DNA of 64,000 nucleotides. It comes from Psychroserpens sp041224425. Lineage in GTDB: Bacteria; Bacteroidota; Bacteroidia; Flavobacteriales; Flavobacteriaceae. The position numbers and the translations under genes are program-made. The stretch is taken from positions 1 through 64,000 of the forward strand of contig NZ_JBGFGL010000080.1 in NCBI RefSeq assembly GCF_041224425.1, in the 5' to 3' direction. The notes under the pieces are model-generated. The model was not told the DNA's origin, made no database searches, and saw only the letters and a program-made list of their open reading frames with translations. Every line of letters begins with the position of its first letter. The stretch's first letter is position 1. Positions 52,275-60,853 of this stretch are shown in pieces.

Positions 52275-55200
52275 TAGTCTTCAACAAAAAGATAGTTTAA
52301 ATTCTTGGCATTAAAATCAGCATTAAACTGTTTTATCTTTTCAGAAACTATAGCATTAAAAGCCTCCAACTGAGTATCAATCTTGCCTGTTAATTCATTT
52401 TTTACTGCAACATCTTGATCTGTTGGTGCAAAGTCACCGATACTTACCAAGGCGTTTAAATGTCCTAATTTATTGGTAAGCTTGATAGGAAAATTTAATG
52501 GATCTTGACCACTTCTGTTTTTGGTTTGATACAAAGCTTCTTCTATTTCAGTCAATTCTTCATTTAAGGTTTTAGCCTTATTACGTAAGTCTTCCAAATC
52601 TTTATTCCCTTTGTATTGTTCTTGAAATGCTTGTAGTTGACTTCTTATGTTTCTGATTTTTTTTATGGTTTTATGCGCTTTATCCATAGTTTTATTCACA
52701 TCTGTAATAAAGTCGAATTGTTTTTTCATATCCTCTAAAGTGCTTTCAGCTCTTGGGTCGGCAATCACATTAAAGCTTTGGGAAAGAACATCACTGTTGA
52801 TATTCAGATTCACTTTATAAACTCCTGGTATCGCTTGAGGTCCATCAAGACTTGCCCACCAAAGAATCATACCATCTAATTTTTCGGCACCATCATAGGT
52901 CATGTCCCAAATAAATTGATTCATACCCTCTTTAACTTCCAATTTATCTTTCTTTTTGTTTTTGTTTGAAAATGTTTTTATTGTGTCTCCTTTTGTATCA
53001 AAATAGGTTAACGACACTTCATCATTTTCTTTATTGTATTGCTTGATGTTGAAGAATGTCATCACACCATTTGGATGATTGGTCCCATCTGTTTTACTAC
53101 CTTTTCTATAACTACCTCTCATTCTGTAAGTGTCCTTAGGCTTAAAAAGTTGATTCTGTTGGTTGTTTGCTTTGTTTAGTTGATGTAAAACCGTTAAGTC
53201 ATCCATGATCCATAAGCTACGACCTTGTGTAGCCACAATCAAGTTGTCATTCTTAACGGCTAAATCTGTAATTGGAACAATAGGAAGGTTTAACTGAAAA
53301 GCTTGCCAATCCTCACCATCATTAAAAGACACATACATGCCTGTTTCAGTTCCTGCATACAACAATCCTTTTTGTTTAGGATCTTCACGAAGTACTCTTG
53401 TAAAATGCTCTTCAGGAATCCCATTTGTGATTTTTCTCCAAGTTTTGCCATAATCTGAAGTTTTATACAAATAAGGTTTGAAATCACCTGTTTTATATTT
53501 TGTTCCAGCAATGTAACAGGTTCCTGCATCAAAAGCACTTGGTTCAATACTGTTGATCATCATCCATTCAGGCATGCCTTTAGGTGTGACGTTTTCCCAA
53601 GTTTGTCCGCCATTTCTGGTGACATGAACCAATCCATCGTCACTTCCTACCCAAAGCAAGCCTTCAGTAATTGGCGATTCTTGAGCCGCAAAAATGGTAC
53701 AGTAATATTCAACTGAAGTATTATCTTGTGTTATCGGTCCACCTGAAGATTTCAATTTCTCTGGGTCATTTCTAGTTAAGTCCGAACTTATAATTTCCCA
53801 AGATTGTCCTTCATTTTCTGTGACGTGAACATGTTGGGAAAAGGTATACAAACGATTCGGATTGTGCTTTGAAAATATAATTGGGAAATTCCATTGAAAG
53901 CGGTATTTCATCCCTTCAGCACCATGACCCATGGGATTATCTGGCCAAACATTAATCGCTCTAACCGTTCCTTTTTTATGATTCACACGAGTTAGAAATC
54001 CGTCATAACTTCCACCATATACAATGTCATTGTCTTCTGGATCGACAGCGATATGAGCCGATTCGCCACCAGCTGTAGACTCCCAATCGTCTTCAGATAT
54101 GGATCGTCCATCTGTTCTGTGTGGAATTCTCACTGTAGAGTTATCTTGTTGAGCGGCATAAATTCTATATGGAAAATGATTGTCGGTGGTCACGCGATAA
54201 AATTGAGATGTTGGCTGGTTGTGATAAGTACTCCAGGTTTCACCGCCATCATAGGTTACTTGTGCGCCTCCATCGTCTCCTATAATCATACGATTTGGAT
54301 CTTCAGGAGCAATCCATAAATCGTGATGATCTCCATGAGGTGCGTTATAGGTATTGAACGATTTGCCACCATCAGTACTTTTATGGTAGCGCACATTAAG
54401 AACATAAACAATCTCTTCGTCTTTCGAGTCTGCATAAACCCTTGTATAGTACCAGGCACGTTGACGAAGCTTGCGTTCACTATTGACCTGTTTCCATGTT
54501 TCGCCTCCATCATCACTTCGGTACAATCCACCATCGTCCTTATTTTCAACAATAGCCCAAATTCGTTGGTTATTTACAGGAGATACTGTTACGCCTATAA
54601 TTCCAAGTGTACCTTCAGGAAACCCTTTATGATTTGATATTTGAGTCCATGTCTCTCCTTTATCTGTACTTTTCCAAAGCGCAGAACCTTCTCCTCCAGA
54701 ACTCAAACTATATGGTGTACGTTGTACTCGCCATGTTGAAGCATACAAAATTCGTGGATTTGTAGGATCGATGATCAAATCGACGACACCTGCTTGATCA
54801 TTTGCAAAGAGTGTTTTTCTCCAAGTCTTTCCACCATCAATGCTTTTATAAAGTCCACGATCTTGTGTTGGCTTGTATATATTTCCTAAAACCCCAGCAT
54901 AAACCACGTTATGGTTTGTTGGGTCGACAGCAACTCTTGGCACATGTCTAGAGCTTTTCAATCCTGCAGAAACCCAAGTTTTTCCAGCATCTACACTTTT
55001 CCAAATGCCGTAACCTGAAGATACGTTGCCTCGAACCGTTTTTTCACCACCACCAACATAAATAACATTTGGGTCGCTTTTGGATACTGTAATGGCTCCT
55101 ATACTTCCTCCAAAAAAACCATCTGAAATATTTTCCCAACTTCGTCCTCCATCCATAGTTTTCCAAATACCACCGCCAGTCGATCCAAAATAATACAGGT

Positions 55201-55363
55201 TTGGTTTGTCTGGAACACCTGTAACCGCAGCACTTCTTCCACCTCTAAAAGGACCTAGCAATCGATATTCTAATGCTGAAAATTGTGTTGAATCAAATGT
55301 CTGAGCTTCTATTTTAAAAGAAATTAGAGCTAAAAAACTCAAAAAGAATAAAGAGCTTCTCAT
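52274..55363 (-). CDS. Secreted BNR/sortilin-like beta-propeller protein
   Basis: The 1029-residue protein has a signal peptide (FFLSFLALISFKIEAQ). Many Asp-box/BNR repeats follow, of the forms DGGRSW, DGGKTW, DGGETW and YGKTWRKI, in VPS10/sortilin-type propellers that fill residues ~40-740. The last ~280 residues form a separate helical and beta-rich region with TPS-type coiled-coil patterns (LRNKAKTLNEELTEIEEAL). Bacteroidota annotate such proteins as glycosyl hydrolases, but no catalytic residues are recognisable. It is probably periplasmic or outer-membrane-associated; function unknown. Translationally coupled to hemJ. Confidence 0.85.
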   Translation of the reverse strand: MRSSLFFLSFLALISFKIEAQTFDSTQFSALEYRLLGPFRGGRSAAVTGVPDKPNLYYFGSTGGGIWKTMDGGRSWENISDGFFGGSIGAITVSKSDPNVIYVGGGEKTVRGNVSSGYGIWKSVDAGKTWVSAGLKSSRHVPRVAVDPTNHNVVYAGVLGNIYKPTQDRGLYKSIDGGKTWRKTLFANDQAGVVDLIIDPTNPRILYASTWRVQRTPYSLSSGGEGSALWKSTDKGETWTQISNHKGFPEGTLGIIGVTVSPVNNQRIWAIVENKDDGGLYRSDDGGETWKQVNSERKLRQRAWYYTRVYADSKDEEIVYVLNVRYHKSTDGGKSFNTYNAPHGDHHDLWIAPEDPNRMIIGDDGGAQVTYDGGETWSTYHNQPTSQFYRVTTDNHFPYRIYAAQQDNSTVRIPHRTDGRSISEDDWESTAGGESAHIAVDPEDNDIVYGGSYDGFLTRVNHKKGTVRAINVWPDNPMGHGAEGMKYRFQWNFPIIFSKHNPNRLYTFSQHVHVTENEGQSWEIISSDLTRNDPEKLKSSGGPITQDNTSVEYYCTIFAAQESPITEGLLWVGSDDGLVHVTRNGGQTWENVTPKGMPEWMMINSIEPSAFDAGTCYIAGTKYKTGDFKPYLYKTSDYGKTWRKITNGIPEEHFTRVLREDPKQKGLLYAGTETGMYVSFNDGEDWQAFQLNLPIVPITDLAVKNDNLIVATQGRSLWIMDDLTVLHQLNKANNQQNQLFKPKDTYRMRGSYRKGSKTDGTNHPNGVMTFFNIKQYNKENDEVSLTYFDTKGDTIKTFSNKNKKKDKLEVKEGMNQFIWDMTYDGAEKLDGMILWWASLDGPQAIPGVYKVNLNINSDVLSQSFNVIADPRAESTLEDMKKQFDFITDVNKTMDKAHKTIKKIRNIRSQLQAFQEQYKGNKDLEDLRNKAKTLNEELTEIEEALYQTKNRSGQDPLNFPIKLTNKLGHLNALVSIGDFAPTDQDVAVKNELTGKIDTQLEAFNAIVSEKIKQFNADFNAKNLNYLFVED

Positions 55364-55409
55364 AATGTATTGGCTTTATTTAGTAGTTAAAAATACTAAT
55401 TATATCAGA

Positions 55410-56762
55410 CTAATTACGATGAGCCAATAGTTTTAATTTAACCTCGCGATGCAAAAAAATAGCGGTAACTATCGTAGACAAAACATCTGCAACAGGAAAT
55501 GACATCCAAACTCCGAGTTCTCCATAGAATTGAGGTAGGATGAAAATTAATGGAATAAAGAAAAAACCTTGTCTTGTCAAAGTGAGAAGCAGTGCTGGAA
55601 TAGCTTTTCCAACAGCCTGAAAATAAGCTGCTCCAATAAGTTGTACAGCGATGATTGGTGTAGCAGCAAAGACCCAACGCATTGCGGAAGGCGTCTCGCG
55701 TAATACTTCTGGGTCTTTAGTAAAAAGTGTTGTTATGGTCTCAGGATATACCATCAGAATAATAAATACAATGGTTGCCAGAGCTGCAGCATATTTCAAG
55801 GCAGTTGCAATGGTTAAACGAACCCGTTCATAATGTCCTGCACCATAATTAAATCCGGCAATCGGTAAAAATCCTTGTGTAATACCAAAAACAGGAAATA
55901 AAGCGAACATGAGCATACGCCCTACAATAGCGTAGGCTGTTACGGAAGTTTCTCCGCCAAACTCAAATAAGATATTATTCATCAACAGATAGGTCACACT
56001 AACTACTGCTTGTCTAGATAAGGTAACAAAACCTAGAGAACCTATTTCCTTGATTATTGGTAGTCTTAATCTGAAATAACAATTGGTTAGCTTAAGTTCT
56101 GATTGTTTTGATAGAAAATACCAAAGAAGAAAGACAAAGCACAATACATACGATCCCGTTGAAGCCCAAGCTGCACCTGCCATTCCTAAGTCGAAACCTT
56201 TTATAAGTACATAATCTAAAATCAGGTTTCCAACGGAAGGAATCATCATCGCATACATGGCAAATTTTGGTTTGCCTTCAGCCCTAACAACTGTATTTCC
56301 CATCATACAGAGCGCCAAAAAAGGAATTCCGTAAAGTACGATGGTGTAATATATTTTTGCGGGTTCAAAAATAGCACCTTTACCTCCAAACATTGGAATA
56401 ATGTCATCCACAAAAAGTAACCCAGGAATGACCAAAGACACCGTTAAAAGCAGCGTTAAAGTAATTTGATTTCCAAATGTTTGAAGCGCTTTAATCTCTT
56501 GATTTGCGCCTAAAGCACGTGAAATAATTGACGAACCTCCAACACCAATACTCATTCCTAAAGCAGCAATGAAAAAAGAAACCGGAAGTACTACATTGAT
56601 AGCTGCAATGGCTACAGAGCCTATCCAATTTCCTACAAAAATGGTATCGACCAAGATGTTAAGTGACATGACCAAAATTCCAATAGATGCAGGAACGGCT
56701 TGTTTAATCAACAATTTCCCAATGGGCTGTGTTCCTAAATCTTTGGAAGATACTTTTGCCAT
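55410..56762 (-). CDS. MATE family efflux transporter
   Basis: The 450-residue protein has twelve predicted membrane helices in two related halves (LIKQAVPASIGILVMSLN; LSRQAVVSVTYLLMNNILF). These are typical of MATE drug/Na+ or drug/H+ antiporters of the NorM/MepA type. The substrate is unknown. Its start overlaps the hemH stop (TAATG), so the two are translationally coupled. A role in porphyrin or oxidative-stress export is speculation. Confidence 0.92.
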   Translation of the reverse strand: MAKVSSKDLGTQPIGKLLIKQAVPASIGILVMSLNILVDTIFVGNWIGSVAIAAINVVLPVSFFIAALGMSIGVGGSSIISRALGANQEIKALQTFGNQITLTLLLTVSLVIPGLLFVDDIIPMFGGKGAIFEPAKIYYTIVLYGIPFLALCMMGNTVVRAEGKPKFAMYAMMIPSVGNLILDYVLIKGFDLGMAGAAWASTGSYVLCFVFLLWYFLSKQSELKLTNCYFRLRLPIIKEIGSLGFVTLSRQAVVSVTYLLMNNILFEFGGETSVTAYAIVGRMLMFALFPVFGITQGFLPIAGFNYGAGHYERVRLTIATALKYAAALATIVFIILMVYPETITTLFTKDPEVLRETPSAMRWVFAATPIIAVQLIGAAYFQAVGKAIPALLLTLTRQGFFFIPLIFILPQFYGELGVWMSFPVADVLSTIVTAIFLHREVKLKLLAHRN

Positions 56763-57793
56763 TATGCGTTTACGGTTTCAGACTCAGCCCACTCTCTAAT
56801 CCATTTCACTAGTATACCTACAAATTCCTGATCGTCATTCAAACAAGGAACTGTAGTAAATTCATTTCCTCCCATTTCATGAAAAATCTCTTGACCTTCC
56901 ATAGCAATTTCCTCAAGAGTTTCAAGACAGTCACTAACAAAGGCTGGAGTAACAATAGCCATGTTTTTAACACCTTGTTTTCCTAAACGTTCTATGGTTC
57001 TGTCAGTATAGGGCTGTAACCAAGGATCAAAACCTAAACGTGACTGAAAAGATGAAGAATAGCTGCCTTCTTTAAGTCCTAATGACTGAGCTACTAGACG
57101 CGTAACTTCAAAACACTGATGTCTGTAACAAAACTCATGGGCTTTACTCTGTGTCACACAACAGCTACCATCTATTTTACAATGGGAATTGGTGACATCG
57201 CTTTTTCTAATATGACGCTCTGGAACACCGTGATAGGAAAACAACAAATGTTCATATTGTTTACCGTCAAGATGTTTTGCAATAGAATTGGAAAGGACTT
57301 TAATATAATCTGAATCATTGTAGAATGGTTTCAGATCTTGCATAATCATCTCAGGGAAATGTTCTTTTCGAATACGTTCGGCCAAAACCAAAATGGTCTC
57401 TGTAGTTGCCATAGCATACTGTGGATATAAGGGCATCAAAAACACCTCATCAACGCCTTGGTCTGAGAGTTCCTGTAAGCCTTTTTTTATGGTTAAACTG
57501 CCATATCGCATCGCTAAGGCAACTGGAAACTCAACTTGTTTTTGAATCTTATCCTGAAGCCTTTCAGATAATACTATAAGCGGTGAACCTTCATCCCACC
57601 AGATTTTTTGATAGGCCTCAGCTGATGCTTTAGGTCTTGTGTTTAAGATGATTCCTTTAACCAGCAAGGTTCTAGCCCAAAGAGGCACGTCAATGACACG
57701 TTCATCCATTAAGAATTCACCCAAATAACGTTTAACATCTTTAGGGTTTGGAGAATCTGGAGACCCCAAGTTTACGAGCAAAACACCTTTCAT
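56762..57793 (-). CDS. hemH: Ferrochelatase with Cys-rich insertion
   Basis: The 343-residue protein has the ferrochelatase fold: VNLGSPDSP at the start, catalytic His in SYHGVPERH, and GFVSD-type C-terminal FVSDCLETLEE with the conserved Glu. It inserts Fe2+ into protoporphyrin IX. After the catalytic His a short segment carries C205, C211, C212, C222 and C227 (SHCKIDGSCC, CYRHQC). Some bacterial ferrochelatases hold a [2Fe-2S] cluster in such positions. Encoded 5 bp after the small secreted protein gene and coupled to the MATE gene. Confidence 0.94.
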   Translation of the reverse strand: MKGVLLVNLGSPDSPNPKDVKRYLGEFLMDERVIDVPLWARTLLVKGIILNTRPKASAEAYQKIWWDEGSPLIVLSERLQDKIQKQVEFPVALAMRYGSLTIKKGLQELSDQGVDEVFLMPLYPQYAMATTETILVLAERIRKEHFPEMIMQDLKPFYNDSDYIKVLSNSIAKHLDGKQYEHLLFSYHGVPERHIRKSDVTNSHCKIDGSCCVTQSKAHEFCYRHQCFEVTRLVAQSLGLKEGSYSSSFQSRLGFDPWLQPYTDRTIERLGKQGVKNMAIVTPAFVSDCLETLEEIAMEGQEIFHEMGGNEFTTVPCLNDDQEFVGILVKWIREWAESETVNA

Positions 57794-57798
57794 ATCAT

Positions 57799-58401
57799 TT
57801 ATTCTTTTTCGTTTTGAACTTTTGATTTAACTTCTTCTGGAATGATCGTATCAACTAAAGTTTTCATGGCATCATCATTGCCTAATAATTTCCACCCTTC
57901 ATAGTTTGGGTCTTTAATAGCATACATAGTAGCGTCCATATTGACTATTAAAGACATGGTTTCTAATTCATCAGTAACATTTCCTTCACCAAATTGCGTT
58001 TCCATAGTCGCTTTCATAAATGTCAGAAAACCTTTTTGATCTTCTTCTGGTTGGTTCTGCTCCGATAAAAAAGTCATTTTCATCTTGCTGTTATAATTGA
58101 TCAATGCATAGTTTTTCCCTTCAAAATCAATGAGGTCAGAGACGTTAGTTACATCATTGGACAAAAACGCGATCTTCATGCCTTCGGCATTAAACATTTG
58201 CTCCATACCAAGTTTCATTTGTGATCTTGGAGCCATATCAAATACTTTGGGATACATATAATCCAAAACACCATCAAAATTTTGATTGGTCATATATTCG
58301 AAATACGTTTCGACATGATTTTGAATGATTGTTTTGTCCGATTGTGCTAAAGATGATAATGACAACAAACAGCATAGAGCTAAAGTGATAACTTGTTTCA
58401 T
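57799..58401 (-). CDS. Small secreted protein upstream of hemH
   Basis: The 200-residue protein has a signal peptide (LALCCLLSLSSLAQ). A single alpha+beta domain follows, with HVETYFEYMTNQNFDGVLDYMYPKVF, which resembles NTF2-like/SnoaL-type folds. No catalytic motif is visible. It ends with an acidic tail. It heads the leftward operon leading into hemH and has its own consensus promoter. Function unknown. Confidence 0.75.
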   Translation of the reverse strand: MKQVITLALCCLLSLSSLAQSDKTIIQNHVETYFEYMTNQNFDGVLDYMYPKVFDMAPRSQMKLGMEQMFNAEGMKIAFLSNDVTNVSDLIDFEGKNYALINYNSKMKMTFLSEQNQPEEDQKGFLTFMKATMETQFGEGNVTDELETMSLIVNMDATMYAIKDPNYEGWKLLGNDDAMKTLVDTIIPEEVKSKVQNEKE

Positions 58402-58429
58402 GTGGCTAATTTGGATGATTTTATTGATA

Positions 58430-58437
58430 CAAAAGTA
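58430..58437 (-). promoter_or_regulatory. Promoter -7 element for the secreted protein-hemH operon
   Basis: TACTTTTG on the minus strand matches TAnnTTTG. The predicted start near 58426 gives a ~25-nt leader before the ATG at 58401. It probably drives the secreted-protein, hemH and MATE genes. Confidence 0.5.
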
Positions 58438-58500
58438 CGACAGTATAATTGAAGTTAATGGACTATAAAATTTAAATCGTTTATACCGCTATTCAAAAAT

Positions 58501-59421
58501 TTAAGTTAAAGACATTAAATACTTTTTTGGCGTGGTCCCGAATTTCTTTTTAAAAGCTGAAATGAAATGACTTGAAGTACTATAGCCTACTTTGAGTCCG
58601 ACTTCATTCACGTTATGGTTACCTTCTTCGAGAAGTTTTCTAGCCACTTCCATTTTATAATCCAACAAAAAGCTAAATACCGAATCACCATAGATTTGTT
58701 TAAAACCTTCCTTTAATTTTTTTAAGCTTAGTCCGATTTCTTCAGATAGCTCATGGAGTGTCGGTGGTTCAGCCATTCTGGAAATAATGATGTCCTTGGC
58801 TTTTCGGATTTTGATAACATTAGTCTCATCTACCAAAAAAGGGCATTGTTCAATGTCGGCATCTTCACTTCTGTTAAAATACAAGCTTAAAATTTCAAGA
58901 GCTTTTCCTTTGAAATAAAGTGATTTAATGGAATTGTTCAAATTAAAATTGATGATTTGATTTAATGCAATCGCCATCGATGGTGTGATTTTACCATCTT
59001 TATAATATTTCTTGTCTTTATTATCCTCGCTCAAAAACGTAATGTAATCTGCTTCTTGCGAAAATAGTCCGTGAAATTTTTTAATGGAAACCAATATAGA
59101 AACCAACCAAGATTTCGGATGGACTTCCAAATGGATAGGTAAGCTACGTTGTGGATTATAAAGTATGAGAGAATTTTCCTCTTCAATATTCAACCTATAA
59201 TTACCATTATTGAACACAAATTGACTTGAGCCTTTGATACAAAAGTGAAATTGGATGAAAGTATTATCAATCTCACGTTCAGCGATTTGAATATCACTTT
59301 CATCATTTCGAAATGCCAATAAGAAAAAACCATCATCAAGCTTGGTTTCCTCAAAAGAACCTTTAGCGATATTTTTGGAACTTTGAAAAGCTAAATTATT
59401 TTCATTGTTATTTAGATTCAT
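58501..59421 (-). CDS. AraC-family transcriptional regulator divergent from hemA
   Basis: The 306-residue protein has an N-terminal ligand-binding part of ~190 residues rich in aromatic/hydrophobic strands (FIQFHFCIKGSSQFVFNNG). The C-terminal AraC domain includes LHELSEEIGLSLKKLKEGFKQ and VNEVGLKVGYSTSSHFISAFKKKFGTTPKKY. It is divergent from hemA across 169 bp that hold both promoters. Control of heme genes is inferred from this position; siderophore-type AraC regulators share the ending pattern. Confidence 0.9.
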   Translation of the reverse strand: MNLNNNENNLAFQSSKNIAKGSFEETKLDDGFFLLAFRNDESDIQIAEREIDNTFIQFHFCIKGSSQFVFNNGNYRLNIEEENSLILYNPQRSLPIHLEVHPKSWLVSILVSIKKFHGLFSQEADYITFLSEDNKDKKYYKDGKITPSMAIALNQIINFNLNNSIKSLYFKGKALEILSLYFNRSEDADIEQCPFLVDETNVIKIRKAKDIIISRMAEPPTLHELSEEIGLSLKKLKEGFKQIYGDSVFSFLLDYKMEVARKLLEEGNHNVNEVGLKVGYSTSSHFISAFKKKFGTTPKKYLMSLT

Positions 59422-59457
59422 TCTAAACTAATTGGGTTAAACCAGTTGATTTTAGTA

Positions 59458-59478
59458 CAAAAATATGATATTTATCAT
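59458..59478 (-). promoter_or_regulatory. Promoter -7 element and inverted repeat for the AraC regulator
   Basis: TATTTTTG (59458-59465, minus strand) matches TAnnTTTG. Next to it, ATGATA-tt-TATCAT (59465-59478) forms an exact 6-bp dyad just upstream of the -7 box, a position suited to autoregulation. Confidence 0.45.
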
Positions 59479-59535
59479 TTTTAATTTAGAAATAACTTCA
59501 AAAAACCCGAAACGATACTAAAAGTTCTTCTAGCG

Positions 59536-59567
59536 TTGTTTTTTATTCAACAGGCTTTCTATTTTTG
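59536..59567 (+). promoter_or_regulatory. Promoter for hemA and the heme operon
   Basis: TTG at 59536-59538 and TATTTTTG at 59560-59567 are 21 bp apart. The predicted start near 59571 gives a leader of ~20 nt to the ATG at 59591. Confidence 0.55.
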
Positions 59568-59590
59568 TTTCCGTATTATCCAAATCAGGT

Positions 59591-60853
59591 ATGGAGCATT
59601 ACAATATGTCGAGAGGCACTACTTTTTACGCCATTGGTCTTAGTTACAAAAAGGCTGATGCAGAAATTCGTGGCCATTTTAGTTTAGACGATCATTCTAA
59701 AGTCAATGTGTTAGAACAAGCGAAGCAAAATGGAATTGAAAGCCTCATCGTAACCTCTACTTGCAACCGTACAGAAATTTACGGTTTTGCAGAGCATCCT
59801 TATCAACTGATTCAACTACTTTGCGATAACACCAAAGGCACCGTTGAAGAGTTTCAAAAAGTAGCCTACGTTTATAAAAATTCTGATGCTATTTCGCATA
59901 TGTTTAGGGTTGGATCAGGGTTGGATAGCCAAATTCTTGGCGACTTTGAGATTATCAGTCAGTTAAAATCTAGTGCTCGTGTTTCCAAAAAGCACCATTT
60001 GTTGAATCCTTATTTGGAACGCTTAATCAATGCCGTGATTCAAGCATCAAAACGCATCAAGACCGAAACAGAAATTTCCTCTGGAGCGACTTCGGTCTCT
60101 TTTGCATCGGTTCAATATATCATGAACCACATTGAAAATGTTTCAGAAAAGAACATTCTCCTTTTTGGTACTGGGAAAATAGGAAGAAACACCTGTGAGA
60201 ATTTGGTTAAGCACACCAAAAACAAACACATCACCTTAATCAATAGAACAAAGGATAAAGCCGAAGCCATTGCAGGCAAGTTCAATCTGCATGTAAAAGA
60301 ATACGCCAACTTACAGGAAGAAATCAATACGTCAGATATTTTGATTGTTGCTACAGGAGCACAAAATCCGACGGTTGACAAACATTGTATTCAAACCAAA
60401 AACCCGTTATTGATTCTCGATCTTTCCATCCCTAAAAATGTAAATCCTAATGTTACTGAATTAAATAACGTAACTTTGGTACACTTGGATGATTTAGCAC
60501 AAATAACAGACGAAACCCTTGAGCGAAGAAAGCAGCACATACCTTTTGCAGAAGCTATTATTGAAGATGTTAAAGGTGAGTTTATAGCTTGGTTAGCTAC
60601 TCGAAAATTTGCTCCAACTATTAAGGCTTTAAAGCATAAGTTGTCTGATTTTGCAAGCGCTGAATTGGAAACCCAACGTAAAAAAATGGAAGATTTCAAT
60701 GAAAGTCAAGCTGAGATTATCAGTAAGAATATCATTCAAAAAATAACCAACCATTTTGCCCATCACCTCAAGGGAGATGATGTGTCAACAGATGACAGTC
60801 TCGAATTGATCAAAAAAGTCTTTCAATTAGAAGCCACAACAGACAATGCCTAA
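59591..60853 (+). CDS. hemA: Glutamyl-tRNA reductase
   Basis: The 420-residue protein has the GluTR layout. The catalytic domain carries the active Cys58 in TSTCNRTEIYG. VGSGLDSQILGD is followed by the NADPH-binding domain (LLFGTGKIGRNTCENL, GAQNPTVD) and a helical dimerisation tail. It makes glutamate-1-semialdehyde from glutamyl-tRNA, the first step of C5 heme synthesis. An ATG at 59606 (Cys then becomes residue 53) is an equally possible start and would match the usual spacing better. Overlaps the next gene by 8 bp. Confidence 0.95.
   Translation: MEHYNMSRGTTFYAIGLSYKKADAEIRGHFSLDDHSKVNVLEQAKQNGIESLIVTSTCNRTEIYGFAEHPYQLIQLLCDNTKGTVEEFQKVAYVYKNSDAISHMFRVGSGLDSQILGDFEIISQLKSSARVSKKHHLLNPYLERLINAVIQASKRIKTETEISSGATSVSFASVQYIMNHIENVSEKNILLFGTGKIGRNTCENLVKHTKNKHITLINRTKDKAEAIAGKFNLHVKEYANLQEEINTSDILIVATGAQNPTVDKHCIQTKNPLLILDLSIPKNVNPNVTELNNVTLVHLDDLAQITDETLERRKQHIPFAEAIIEDVKGEFIAWLATRKFAPTIKALKHKLSDFASAELETQRKKMEDFNESQAEIISKNIIQKITNHFAHHLKGDDVSTDDSLELIKKVFQLEATTDNA

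Noticed and set aside
54053..54637. Antisense open frames inside the BNR protein gene
   Set aside because: They mirror the repeated DGG-x-W codons and have no independent support.
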